Origin: Poecilobothrus nobilitatus
Lineage: Eukaryota; Arthropoda; Insecta; Diptera; Dolichopodidae
Length of the DNA stretch: 64,000 nt
Assembly: GCA_947095535.1 (NCBI GenBank)
Contig: OX352772.1
Coordinates: forward strand, 191,434,125-191,498,124
Direction of reading: 5' to 3'
This document shows, piece after piece, positions 52,626 to 63,530 of the stretch; positions within the stretch are counted from its first letter, which is position 1; the number at the start of each line of letters is the position of its first letter. The notes under the pieces are model-generated. The model saw nothing but the letters and a program-made list of their open reading frames with translations, ran no database searches and was not told the origin of the DNA. Position numbers and translations under genes: made by a program.

Positions 52626-54450
52626 AATGGATTAATCGTAAAAATATGTACATTCATACATACATCCATATATGTACATGATTTTAGTTTACTTTAAAAA
52701 TAGAAATAAAAAATAGTAAAAACTATAAACAAATATATAAAACATACATAGCATTAATATTGAACGGATATATTTTACTTTAGGTGCATTGTCCGATTAC
52801 CTTGAAATTTTACATAACGGTGCCTAGTGATGTCACCTTTATTTTATAGAACATGATTTTTGGAGCAAAGGTCATTTAAAGGTCAAATTGGTTATTTTGA
52901 AATTTTCCTAACATTTTGTAGTTATTTTACTTAAACCCTTATATTTTCGTCTACGGTAGTATACAGGAACCAATTTTTTAGAACAACGTGGGGCGTAAAA
53001 TTGTCTCTAATAAATATCTTGTTTAATCTTAATCAGTGCTACCGTTTCTGACACACTGCAGTTCAAACAGAAAATATTGGTATAAAAAAATTCTCTAGGC
53101 TTTCTAGCAATCACTATACTTTATAAATTTTCAAAGACACCCTATATTAATTTTACACTATTAGAAAGATCTTTTCACACGTTTTCCAACGGTATATAAT
53201 AAGTATGGTACGACTCGGTAAATAGTCCCATCAGAGGTTAGAAATTCGAAATTGAAACAACAATTTTAATAAAACATGCAATTACATACTTTACAAGCTT
53301 AAATAACGAAAAATATTTATAAACACAGTTGTGGTCCCAAACCATAGCCCTGTAAACAACCCTTAAGATGATATACCTAAAATTAGTACAGGTTGCACGA
53401 GATTCTGAATTAGGAAGTATTTTCCAGAATATTTATCAATATGTATTCTGTAAAGGGTGTATAACTCTGATTTTAAATTCAACTCTAAAATTACTCCTAA
53501 TTCATGCATATAGATAAATATTCTGGAAAAAGCGAATACCCTGAATCTCGCATATATACAATATATAGTTTGTAAATATTCTGCAAATTTCACTCGAAAA
53601 TTGGGTTTATCGAATTCGTTTCTGCAAAAGAAGTCGTGGAGGCCATTTGAATGACGTTTTATTCAGAACTTAATTGTATCAAATATACTTAACATTTGAA
53701 TAAAAAACATTTGAATTTCCTTAACAATTAGTGTATTTTTTTTGAAAAGAAATCATATCACTCAAATTGAAAAACCCTTTATATAGTTCCAAACGTAAGT
53801 AATTAATTGAATTTTGTAAAATTAACTTTTCTTATTATGTTTTTGTTAATATGATGAATTATTAAATTTAAAATTGACAACTAAATATTAATGATAATAA
53901 ATTATTTTTTATAAACAATGTGACCAAACAGCTAAGGCTAGGGTCTTTAATAACCTAATTGTAATACTTGAAAATTATTTTTTGTAAAAAGAATTTTTTT
54001 TTTTTGTGAATTAAATAAAGAAAAAAACAAAAAAAGTACATATTATAAAAATCTTTCTTTTTGAAATAGTTTTGAAAATTATAAAATTATAAATTGAAAA
54101 TTTCGGTATACTTTTGGCGCATTGTCCGATTGCCTTGAAATTTTACACAACGGTACCTAGTGACGTCACCTATATTTTATAGAATATGACTTTTGGCGCA
54201 AAGGTCATTTAAAGGTCAAATTATTATTTTGAAATTTTCCTGAAACGCTGATTTTCAAACCAACTCTAAAATAACTCCTAACTTAGAATCTCACATATAC
54301 ATATTATCTTATTATCTTAATATAATAAAAGACAATCTCCTGCTGCTGCTACTGCTGCTATTCGTGTGCCCTTTTTTTAAATTTTAGAGCACACAATTAC
54401 AATATTTCTTAGCTAAAACTAATAAAATACACAATATTTCTTACTTTAGT
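52626..54450. repeat. Non-coding repeat region with two DR5-bearing direct repeats (duplicate 2)
   Basis: Duplicate of 44223-46000. The AGGTCA-TTTAA-AGGTCA element is conserved at 52869-52885 and 54202-54218. A ~46-bp block (TATTATCTTATTATCTTAAT and following bases) at about 54300-54345 precedes the CTG-rich run and is absent from copy 1. Confidence 0.65.
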
Positions 54451-57216
54451 ACTAATACTAACAAGTAAAGAGAAAAAAAAATATTAAAAGAAATGGTTTT
54501 ATTCTTAAAAGATACTTCAGAAAGAAGTATTGTGAATGTATATATTGTGTATACTATTTTTTTGTATGAACACATATGTATGTACCTATATTAAATCAAA
54601 TAGCTCGCCGAACTCATCGTTTATTTTAATTTTGTTAAAATATTTCGAAGTAAAAAAGAAAAACATAAAACAATCAAACCAGGGATTGGAATCTTTTTTT
54701 TTTAATTTTTATACAAAAATTTGTATGCGAGTGGATATCTTCTAGTATATACATATATAATATTATCTTTGGACATACATACATATATATGTACTTTGGT
54801 TTTAACATTCTAAGAGATTGCATTTAACAAATAAATATATGTATGTAAATAGAATCAGAATCTAAAGAGTATGGTTAATGGTTATATTATGATTATATTG
54901 GTTATATTATGTTTTTACTTTTTTTTTTGAACAAAACAGAATAATGATTTGAATTTAATTATATTTAGAGATGTAGTAATAACAGTATATTAATATATGT
55001 ATATGCGATACTTGCAGGAATACTTGCAGGCTTTATTGCAGGAATTGTTTTTGCTCAAAAACAAATGCCAAATGCCAATTGTCAATGTCAACCACACCAA
55101 TACTCGATTCAATATTATGAAATATGAAATTTATGATTGTTCTCTTTTTTTTTTTTTACAAAACAAAATAAAAATTATTTTTTTTTTCTTTGCTCTTTTT
55201 TGAATTTGCTCATGCTTTTGCTCATTCATTTGCTTTTCGCTTTGCTTTGTTAGTATTTACTGTTTAGTAATTATTATTGTGTTATTATTTGTGCTGCTAA
55301 TAATATTACAATATCGTATGCAAATGTACATTTCCTGATAAAAAATTTTCAGCAGTTTACCCCTTTTTACAAATACTATCACAGCAAAAAAGTTTTTTAC
55401 ACTGTAAAACTTTGCGATTGCTTTAGTAAATTTAGAATTTGTGAAATAACAGCATTTTTCAGCTGTTGAAGCTATGAAAGGGGTGTAGAATATTTTGTCG
55501 AGTATTTTGTACGCCACATTCTGCGCTTAATTTAGAGCTGAAAAGTTTCTACATGAGATGCGTAATATTTTCATTATCTTTTTTGGCGCTGCAGTTGACG
55601 CTGACAATTTCCTGCACAATAGTTGAAAATTCTCATTCTCTCTTCCAGCGCAACAGTTTACCCTGAAAATTTTCTGCGCTGAAGCAGAAAATTTTATGCA
55701 ATTTATTCATTGCATTTTGCTTGTTATTGCATGATTTTTAGACGCTGAAAATTTTCTGCACAAAGACTCTTGAAAATTTTCTGCCATTTTGTCATTGTAT
55801 CATTTGTTTCAGACGTTTCAGTGCTGTGATAAAGATAAGATGTTTAAGAGTAAATTTTTTTATATTATACTTTAGGTACCATTAAATTAAAATTGTAAAA
55901 ATATAAAATTTTGTTATTTTAAATATGTACATGCTTTGTTGTTCTTAAATTTGAAATTCACATGATAATTTGTAAGCACAATTATTTAGAATAATTATTA
56001 TTTATAACTATAGCAACAATTTTATTATCGTACGAATTTCCAATTTTAAAATAGCCTGCATGTTATTTAAAAAACAATTTCTTTTATATTTTACTGTAGC
56101 TAAAACATTATCCAAAAAAGTGCTGAAATTGACGCAGAAAATTAGTTTTTAGAAAGCAGTGAAATACGCACTAATTTGTGTGCTGAAAAAATGCGCCTAC
56201 TGTTGAATCGTGATCTCACAATTTTGCGAGAATGTATTAGTACATTTAAAGGGGAATTGTGCAGAGAATTTTCCCGAGCTCTGCATAAATTCATACATTT
56301 TCTCTTTTTTATTTTCAGCATATTTCTCTGCGGAGATTCAACGTCGAAAAAGCGCATTTTTACACAAGTATACACATGTGTTTTTTTCATTTACATTGCA
56401 TTTACACATCCACATAACCATATAGTTTATATTATGATCTTTGGTATACAAGAAGTATTTGCAATTGCAATAACCATGTGACTACAGAATTTTACATCTC
56501 TTTTAATGGATTTTTTTTGATTTGGAATATGTAAAAAATTGCATTTGGTTTACGTAAATGAAGAGTTTGGTTCAATTACACTTATTACCAATAGATGTAC
56601 TTTGGTAATTATTAACCATTATTTAACTGCATGTTAATATACATACATACATATATATTATAGAATTAACAAAATCGGAATTGTTTAATAGTGAAATGAG
56701 AAATTGATATTGTACATACTATGTATTGTATGTACAAAAGAGAAAAACAGGCAAAAAATATTCAAACGCTCGCAATCCTAAATCGTGATACACGCATTTT
56801 AATCAGGGTTGCCACTTTGGTCATTTTTTACCAAATTTGGTTATTTTATTCAGATAATATTTTTTTTGGTAATTTGGTAATTTTTTGGAATAATCTCAAG
56901 AATGAGAAAAATTTAAATCAGGGATCAATTTTGAAAAAAATATCCATATTGAAAATATTGAACTATAAGTTAAAATATTGTGTAGCTAACACATAATTAC
57001 ACAATTTTTACGTCATTACAAAACTTTAACTAAATGTCAACATTTTTTAATTTTATTAAAAATCTAAATTTTTTACGTTTTCTTAGAATGGTTGCAAATT
57101 TGCTAAAATAATTTAATAAACATAATTCATAATAAACTACTTTCTAAAAATATTTTGTGAAGAAAAAAGCTCGGCTTGTAGATGTGAATGAATATCACTC
57201 GCAAGGTGAACAAGAT
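54451..57216. other. Duplicate of the motif-cluster region
   Basis: Duplicate of 46001-48771, offset 8445 bp. The CTGAAAATTTTCTGC motifs recur at 55663-55677, 55744-55759 and 55770-55784. The 101-residue frame seen in copy 1 is unchanged here at 56176-56481. No gene is supported. Confidence 0.55.
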
Positions 57217-57445
57217 AATGGATATACTACGGTGTCTGCAAGGAAAATTAGATGAATTTGATTGTGAAGAATTAAAGTCAGTTCAGCAAGTAGTGAACGT
57301 GAAAAATACTACAGGAAATTCCAGATACAGTGGGAAGAGAAATTATCATAGCTAAAAGAGAAGAACAAAAATGGCTAAGGAAGTGGATAAAGGAAATAAA
57401 GCGGCTCATAGGTCTGGTCTGGTTTTGGTCTGCCAAAAATTAATT
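57217..57445 (+). pseudogene. Short coding remnant of unknown family (duplicate 2)
   Basis: Duplicate of 48772-49000 with the same start (MDILRCLQGKL) and the same breaks, so decay preceded the duplication. Its function and family are unknown. Confidence 0.35.
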
Positions 57446-58352
57446 TTAGTTTAAGTTATATATATATATATAATTATATATAATTTTATGCGTTGAAAAG
57501 GTTTTACATATTTAACTTTAAAAATTTTATGTTCCTTGACAAATACTCAAATAATTAATAATAATTTTATGTTCCTTCAAATACTGTTTGTTGATAAATA
57601 GTTTAAGTTTTAATATTTTTTGTTCCTTTAGAATTTGTAATTTTCTTTTTAGTTTTAATATACATATATGAATTCTTTTGTTTGTTTTTTTTTTATGTTG
57701 CATATATATGAATAATTGTTTTGTTTATTTTTATAATATATAAAAAAATTTATATATTAAAATTTATATATATTTATATTTTATAATATCAGGTAAAACC
57801 ATTGTGCTTAAATATCCAACATATTTTGGTAACTTTGTTTGTCAATTTGGTAACCTTTCCAAACCTTACATATAATTATATCAAGTTTGTTTTCAAAATG
57901 TTAAAATAAAACAATAATTTTATTTTAAAATTTTAAACGTCTTAATTTTTTATGTCTTTAACGGTTTTAATTTTAAACGTCTTTATTAATTTGTTTCAAG
58001 ACAAGATTTACTTAAAAATAATATTTTTTCAATACAATCATTTTCTATACTAAAAAGGTTTTACAGTTGAAAAATGCTGATTTTGCATTATCAGCGTTTT
58101 TCTGTAATTATTTAAAAATTTTTGTTTTAGTTCATATTAAGTATTGACCTCATATGATGGCGAAATGTACGATCAGCAAATTTCTTAATCATGTTTAAAA
58201 AAATGCGTTTAGTTATTTATACAAAAGTTAAAAAGCAAGGATTGTGAAACACGATACTTAGGTTCAAGTGAGTTTAAAAAAATTTAAATGAAAGTGTGCA
58301 AGTAATAAAATATGAAATTAAGTTTTTATTTTAGACGGACGGAGTTTTTTGT
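57446..58352. other. AT-rich end of duplicate 2
   Basis: Duplicate of 49001-49911, including the near-perfect AAAAATGCTGAT hairpin at about 58072-58103. A 4-bp deletion relative to copy 1 lies near 58240 (AAGGATTGTG against AAGGATCGATTGTG). Confidence 0.6.
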
Positions 58353-58789
58353 CCCTGTTCAGTAATTCCATCCCTTTGTACAATATTGTTCAGTACAATA
58401 GTGATGGTCTTATCAGCCGGAGATGGTGTGGATGTAACTCCTCCCTCCTAAACGCTACATTTGGTACAGTGAATTTGAATCGCGATTTCAACCGAATTTC
58501 AATGAAAATGAATACTATTATTATTAAAAAGATAAACGAATCTGTAATTACACTGGCATACCATTTCCATGTATTATCAAATTTAATTTCTTCAATTTGT
58601 CTGATATTATTTATATGACTCGCATGCAAAGTTTCCAGATCGATTTCATTTACAATTTTCTTTACCTTTATTTCACGTTCGGCGCACGGTAAAATTTTGT
58701 TTACATAATATTTAAGTTCAGTGTTATTTATTTTAAAATTATTTATTGAAATTATTCAATTAGAAAATTTTATTAAGTTGTTGCCTCTA
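58353..58789 (-). pseudogene. env C-terminal part with membrane anchor
   Basis: The minus strand encodes NNTELKYYVNKILPCAERE and DLETLHASHINNIRQ, then (58629-58390) WYASVITDSF, a hydrophobic membrane segment of about 18 residues (FIFLIIIVFIFIEIRL), and a basic cytoplasmic tail ending at a stop at about 58390. This is the transmembrane end of an errantivirus-type envelope protein. The upstream part lies at 60121-60826 beyond the DINE-TR insertion. Stops and frame changes are present. Confidence 0.75.
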
Positions 58790-60120
58790 TTATACCCTAC
58801 ACATTAAGTATAGGGTATATTAACTTTGGTATGGTGTTTGTAACCACCAAAAGGAAGCGAGTTAGGTATAGACATGTATATATATTCTGAATCAGGATCA
58901 CCGCCGGAGTCGATTTAGCGATGTCCGTCCGTCCGTCCGTACGCACGATAACTCAAAAAATAATGATGCTATCTTGATGAAATTTATACTGTATGTTAAC
59001 AATGACTAAGGTAAGGCGGGGATTGTAAATGGGCGAAATCGGACCGTGCGTTCGAGTACCTCCCATACAACTTCCAAAACCTAATACGCATATTTTCGAA
59101 ATTAATAAAGATAGAAACTTAAAATTTTGTACGAGGGTGTGTTTTTCTGAATCCCTGATATCCCCAAAATTTGAGATGAAGTGGAGTGGTTCTTCGGGTA
59201 CCTCCCATACAACTCCCAAAACCGAACATACATATCTTCGAAATTAATAAAGATAGGAACTTCAAATTTGATAGGAGGGTGCTGTTTCCTAAATCCCTGA
59301 TTTGTCTAAAATTTGAGAGGAATTGGAGTGGTCGTTCGGGTACCACCCATACAACTCCCAAAACCGAACAAGCATATCTTAGAAATTAATAAAGACAGAA
59401 ACTTCAAATTTGGTACTAACGTGTTGTTTCCTGAATCCCTGAATTGTCCAATATTTGAGATGAATTGGTGGAGCTGTTCGAGTACCTCCCATACAACTCC
59501 CAAAACCGAACATGCATATCTTCGAAATTAATAAAGATAGGAACTTCAAATTTGATACGAGGGTGCTGTTTCCTAAATCCCTGATTTACCTAAAATTTGA
59601 GATGAATTGGAGTGGTCGTTCGGGTACCTCCCATACAACTCCCAAAACCGAACAAGCATATCTTCGAAATTAATAAAGACAGAAACTTCAAATTTGATAC
59701 AAGGGTGTTGTTTCCTGAATCCCTGATTTGTCTAAAATTTAAGATGAATTAGAATGGTTGTTCGGGTATCTGCCACACAACTCCTAAGACCAAACAAGCA
59801 TATCTTCGAAATTAATAAATATATAAACTTGAAATTTGATATAAGAATGTTCTACCCTGTTGATGTCTCTAAAATTTGAGATGAATTGGGGTGGTGGTCC
59901 GCGTGCCTTCACACACTTCCCATACCTAACAATCATATTTTCGAATTTAAAAAAGATAGAAACCTGAAATTTTGTACAAAGGTTGTAACAGCATTTATTT
60001 TTTTTAGCTTGTATTAAATACCTAACTAAAATAACTTATGGATTTTTAATTTAATTTGAATGTTTTAGGTGTAGGGTATAAATAAGTCGGTTGCATCGAC
60101 TTACTGTTATTTTTACTTGT
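58790..60120 (+). mobile_element. DINE-TR copy 5, complete, 142-bp central repeats, inserted in env
   Basis: 5' hairpin ATACCCTA..TAGGGTAT at about 58792-58818, GTCCGTCCGTCCGT at about 58924, then about seven 142-bp units with CGGGTACCTCCCATACAACT (for example 59196 and 59620), and the 3' hairpin TAAGTCGGTTGCATCGACTTA at about 60083-60103 with ACTTGT at the end. It lies in the middle of the env remnant of the gypsy element, between A/T residues and without an evident target duplication. It is opposite in orientation to copies 3 and 4 and close to them in sequence. Confidence 0.85.
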
Positions 60121-60826
60121 TTTAATTTTAATTTGTGAATTACAATTATTGAAAAATGTTTCTTTTAAGTTTTTTGCTATTAATACATTGTTGTTAATTA
60201 TTTCTATGTCACTAGTATCATTCTTGTGAGAATTACAAATGATTTCATCTGTATTTAGTAGGTTTGCTATGCACTTATCCTCAAATGACATTAGTTCTAA
60301 ATCTAAAATTACTTTTTTCTCTAGATATTTATTTATTAATTTTTGTTTTGTACAAATAATAGTTTTTTCTATTTCATTACTTAATTCTAATTTTTTATTT
60401 TTATTAGGAATTTCATAGATCTGTGGTAAAATTAGGTATTGAGACAATAAACACAATTTTGTTTTCATTAACTGCTACAGTATTTTTTATAAACGGTAAT
60501 TTTTCTTTAATATTAGATATTTGTTTTGTAAGTAATTTTATATTATGTTTTATTTCTAATTCTATTCTAAGTAATTTAATATCCCAATCAATTCGTTCTA
60601 TATTATTTTGTATCTTACTAATTTCGTTTGATATTTTGTTGTGTGAGGAATTGATGTGGTCAGTTATATATATTAGTTACATATATGATCTGATAATTTT
60701 TTTTTTTATAAAAATTTGTTTAGCGTTGGTTATTAGTACATTATTATTTTTTTCGATTACTTTAAAATGTTCTTGAATTTCGTTATAAGAACATGCATTT
60801 ACATTAAGCTTTGTCTTCTTAAGCAT
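60121..60826 (-). pseudogene. env N-terminal and middle part
   Basis: The likely start is ATG at 60826-60824 on the minus strand (MLKKTKLNVNACSYNEIQEH). It is followed, with one stop at about 60680, by NISNEISKIQNNIERIDWD-like helical sequence and KEKLPFIKNTVAVNENKIVF, and from 60468 by the region with CIANLLNTDEIICNSHKND. The cysteines and helical segments fit errantivirus envelope ectodomains. The frame ends at the DINE-TR at 60120. Together with 58353-58789 it makes a protein of roughly 380 residues, shorter than usual. Confidence 0.7.
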
Positions 60827-61177
60827 GTTGATGAAAATAGTTTCTCAAGTAGTAATAAAGTAAATAGTTTAGTTTTACTGATTTTAGTTTTACTTACTTT
60901 AGTTTTACTTTACTTTTACTTACTGACTTACTAATTTTAGTTTTACTTACTGATAGTAAGTAGTTTTACTGATTGTCCATAATTCATAATTATTAGTATT
61001 GTTATCTGTTAGTAGAAAAAAAAAAAATTAAATGTATGTATGTGTCAAAGTGTAATTATCGATTATCAGTAAAAACTGCGAATAAAGTAATCAAAAGTGT
61101 TATCTTAAAGTAGTTGGAGTGTCATATTTGACTTAATTGAATTTTAATTTTTAACTTGTGTAAACACAAGTTTTTGG
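60827..61177. repeat. pol-env spacer with TTTTAGTTTTACTTACT minisatellite
   Basis: From about 60868 to 60970 a unit of about 15-17 bp (TTTAGTTTTACTTAC and variants) is repeated six or seven times. A 9-bp perfect palindrome, AACTTGTGT-AA-ACACAAGTT, lies at about 61153-61171, next to the pol stop. No coding capacity. In related elements the splice acceptor for the env mRNA is near this point; none is assigned here. Confidence 0.65.
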
Positions 61178-61861
61178 TTAGTTCATGCTTAAAATTTTTT
61201 TGAATTGGCTGATATATCTAGGTAAGATTTCATTGTTAATTTGGAAATGATTCTCACTTTGATTTTTCATTTCAGTTTTTTTATAATATGGTTGAAGTTT
61301 GCTGACCTGGTTAAGTTTTAAATAATTTGATGCTTTTTCTTTTTTCTATTTTCATTAAGTTTCTTTAATTTTTTAGTTTTGGATTTTATCAGTCTTTCTT
61401 GGATAATAGGATATTGCGCGGACTAGATTGTACCATTAATGAAATCAATTGATTTTTGATTAGTTGAGGAATGGAATGTCTCGTTGTAAGTTTTAACAGC
61501 TTTCACAACAGGATCTTCATCTGTTGGTAAGCCTTCTTCTTTTTCAATTATCTGTAAAATTCTAAGATGTTCATTTAGTGTATTGTGGAATCTTTCTATA
61601 TCTGCGTTACTACTATGGTTATTTGGAGTAATGAAGTGGATATAATTTCCTTAAGTAATTTTTAAAATTTAAACTATTAAAAATTTTTTCTCTATCTGTG
61701 ACTATTCTTTTGGGTTTACCAAGAGACGCAAGATATTTTATAAGTCCGTTTTTTAGGTCAAACCAATTCCTTGACTTTATAAAGAAAACTTGCACATGTT
61801 TGGTAAATTTATCTATAAAGGCAAGGTATGGGTCTCCTCTGGATTTCAACCAAATGTCCAT
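61178..61861 (-). pseudogene. gypsy integrase core and C-terminal region
   Basis: The frame 61861-61619 encodes MDIWLKSRGDPYLAFIDKF (Asp1 block) and GKPKRIVTDREKIFNS (Asp2 in VTD; Arg where Asn/Lys is usual). After a frameshift near 61650 the match continues with PNNHSSNADIERFHNTLN (Glu block) and YNETFHSSTNQKSIDFI, and a basic tail (KSKTKKLKKLNENRKKK), ending at the stop at 61178. The catalytic residues are readable, but the core is split by the frameshift. Confidence 0.8.
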
Positions 61862-61872
61862 GTGAACTATTT

Positions 61873-62314
61873 CTAAAGGTTTACTGGCGGTTTCTGAAAG
61901 TTTTGAAATAGTAATTTTAGAGGCTTACGTTCGTATTTAGCAGAGTTGCAAATATGACAATTATTTATAATTTTTTGAATTTCTTCATTCAATTTAGGTA
62001 AATAGTATATTTGTTTTAAGTTTAAATAAACAACATTAATACCTCTGTGGTTTGATTTTACGTGTTGATCAAGAATGAGTTTTTGCAATTCTTGACGATA
62101 TAAAATGTCACTGAGTAAGAGGGAGCATTTGTTTAATTTTATTAACTGTTTTTTGAAAAATATTTTAGGTATGTATTTGAAAAGCCCTGTAAATATTAAT
62201 ATCTTCAATCATAATCCCAATGATTCCTTTACTTGGAATATTTAAAAATTTTAATGAAAAATTCTTCATTAGGATTAGGATATATAAATATTTTTCTTTT
62301 TCTATTATTAATAT
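61873..62314 (-). pseudogene. gypsy integrase zinc-binding region and spacer
   Basis: The frame 62208-61873 contains KLILDQHVKSNHRGINVVYL and INNCHICNSAKYERKPLK, the H-x3..4-H and C-x2-C zinc ligands of the gypsy integrase N-terminal domain. Upstream to 62314 the RNase H-integrase spacer continues in broken frames. A stop and frame change at about 61870 separate it from the catalytic core. Confidence 0.8.
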
Positions 62315-62739
62315 TTAATAATTTAAAGCTTTCTTGTGAACGTTTCTTAATAATAATTTGCGTTTTGCAAAGATTGATAGGTGAGTCTGATATGGGACGG
62401 AATTATCTTCGTCAGCTGAATGCATTGTAGCATCAGTTGATCGTATTTCGTCAATTTTCATGTCGTTTGAATTATTTTCATTCAAATTTAACCTATTTAA
62501 ATTAGATTCATTTAAATGAATCTCGACACGTGAGAGAGCATCAGCAACTTTGTTTTCCCGTCCACTCAAATATTCTATTTCAAAATTAAATTCTTCTAAC
62601 TTGATTTTTCATCTTTGCTATTTGCAAATAGGTTCTTTTAGGTTATGAAGCCACTAGTCTGTTATAGTGAATTTGCGATTAATGATATACGGGCGAAAAT
62701 ATTTAGCCCAAACAATTGCAAGTAATTCCTTTTCTATTG
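62315..62739 (-). pseudogene. gypsy RNase H end and spacer
   Basis: The frame 62569-62315 starts MSGRENKVADALSRVE, the invariant G.ENVVADALSR block that ends gypsy RNase H, followed by the acidic spacer NENNSNDMKIDEIRSTD. Upstream (62570-62739) the RNase H motifs WAKYFRPYIINRKF and LHNLKEP are readable in other frames with stops at about 62660 and 62610. Not functional. Confidence 0.8.
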
Positions 62740-63300
62740 TTAAATACTTACACTCATATTCATTGTAACAAATTGGGTGATAATTCTGTAAAAGAACAGC
62801 ACTGATAGCAAAATTGCTGGCATCTGTAGTAAGTAAAAGTGTTTTGAAAAATCGAAATAAACTAATATTGGATCTGTCGTAATTAAGAATTTTAATCTTT
62901 CAAATGCTTCTTTGTATTCAGCCTTTGTGATGTTAATATTTTTCCCATTTTTTAGACAATTTGTTGGTGGTTTTGAAATTTTTGCGAAGTCTTTAATGAA
63001 TGTCCTGTAATACCCAACTAGTCTTAAAAACCTTTTAATTTGTTTCTGCGTTTTGGGTATTAGAAATTTAGTTATAGCCTCTATTTTATTTGAATTTGGT
63101 TTAACACCATTTGTCGTGATAATATGACCCATAAACTCAGTTTCTTGTTTCATAAATTCACCTTTATCCAATTGTATTTTGAGGTTTGCGATATTTAATT
63201 TACTTAAAATCTTCTTCATATTATCGAGATGTTCTTCTTTGCTTGTACTAAATATAATAATGTCATCTATGAGATTCACTATGCCAAATGATTTCTTGTT
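62740..63300 (-). pseudogene. gypsy reverse transcriptase, second half
   Basis: The minus strand encodes LIDDIIIFSTSKEEHLDNMK (the YxDD-type box with both Asp), FMGHIITTNGVKPNSNKIEA, KQIKRFLRLVGYYRTFIKDF and FERLKFLITTDPILVYFDFS, the palm end, thumb and connection. The last stretch (LLQMPAILLSVLF) should read as a TDASN..GAVL block and is degraded by a frameshift near 62840. The preceding palm is missing (see 63263-63530). Confidence 0.8.
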
Positions 63301-63530
63301 GTAACATTTCCTCAATTTGGTTATCGACTTCCTGGCGGTGAATTTCACGATAGCGATAAAGCTTGGTATAGATAGGGAGTTCACTTGTTGTGTTAATACT
63401 ATGTTTAATCTCGTGAGTAAATGTAAAGTTTTTACCTTCGTGATAGAAGGCTTCGTCGAACTTCTTTAAAATATTCAAAAGTTCATTTATTGTAATTTTT
63501 TCTAAATGCTCACATCGGATTGAATTTTAA
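63263..63530 (-). pseudogene. gypsy pre-RT region and RT start, with deletion
   Basis: The frame 63478-63263 has MNILKKFDEAFYHEGKNF, HEIKHSINTTSELPIYTKLY and EIHRQEVDNQIEEMLQQEII. This is the standard lead-in of gypsy RTs, which should continue GII..S.SP..SP...V.KK. Instead, at about 63290, the sequence goes directly to the region just before the YxDD-type box. About 130 codons, including the first catalytic Asp and the LPFGL..AP..FQ block, are absent. Confidence 0.8.

Larger units (their letters stand above)
49912..58352 (+). repeat. Large direct tandem duplication, copy 2 (8441 bp)
   Basis: Starts with CATAAGTTATTTTAATTAGG inside the DINE-TR 3' region (so it lacks the terminal hairpin and ACAAGT) and ends with GGAGTTTTTTGT at 58352. 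It keeps the ancestral empty site of DINE-B at 51641-51655, two extra 142-bp units in the DINE-TR and ~46 extra bases at about 54300. After 58352 the sequence continues into a gypsy env remnant, which is the original right flank of the duplicated segment. Confidence 0.9.

Noticed and set aside
58353..58629. Plus-strand frame MSLFSNSIPLYN..
   Set aside because: Antisense of the env membrane-anchor region, which has the clear family pattern on the minus strand.
15557..60120. CRISPR-like appearance of regularly repeated units
   Set aside because: Units are contiguous 142-146-bp tandem repeats without unique spacers, inside eukaryotic transposons.
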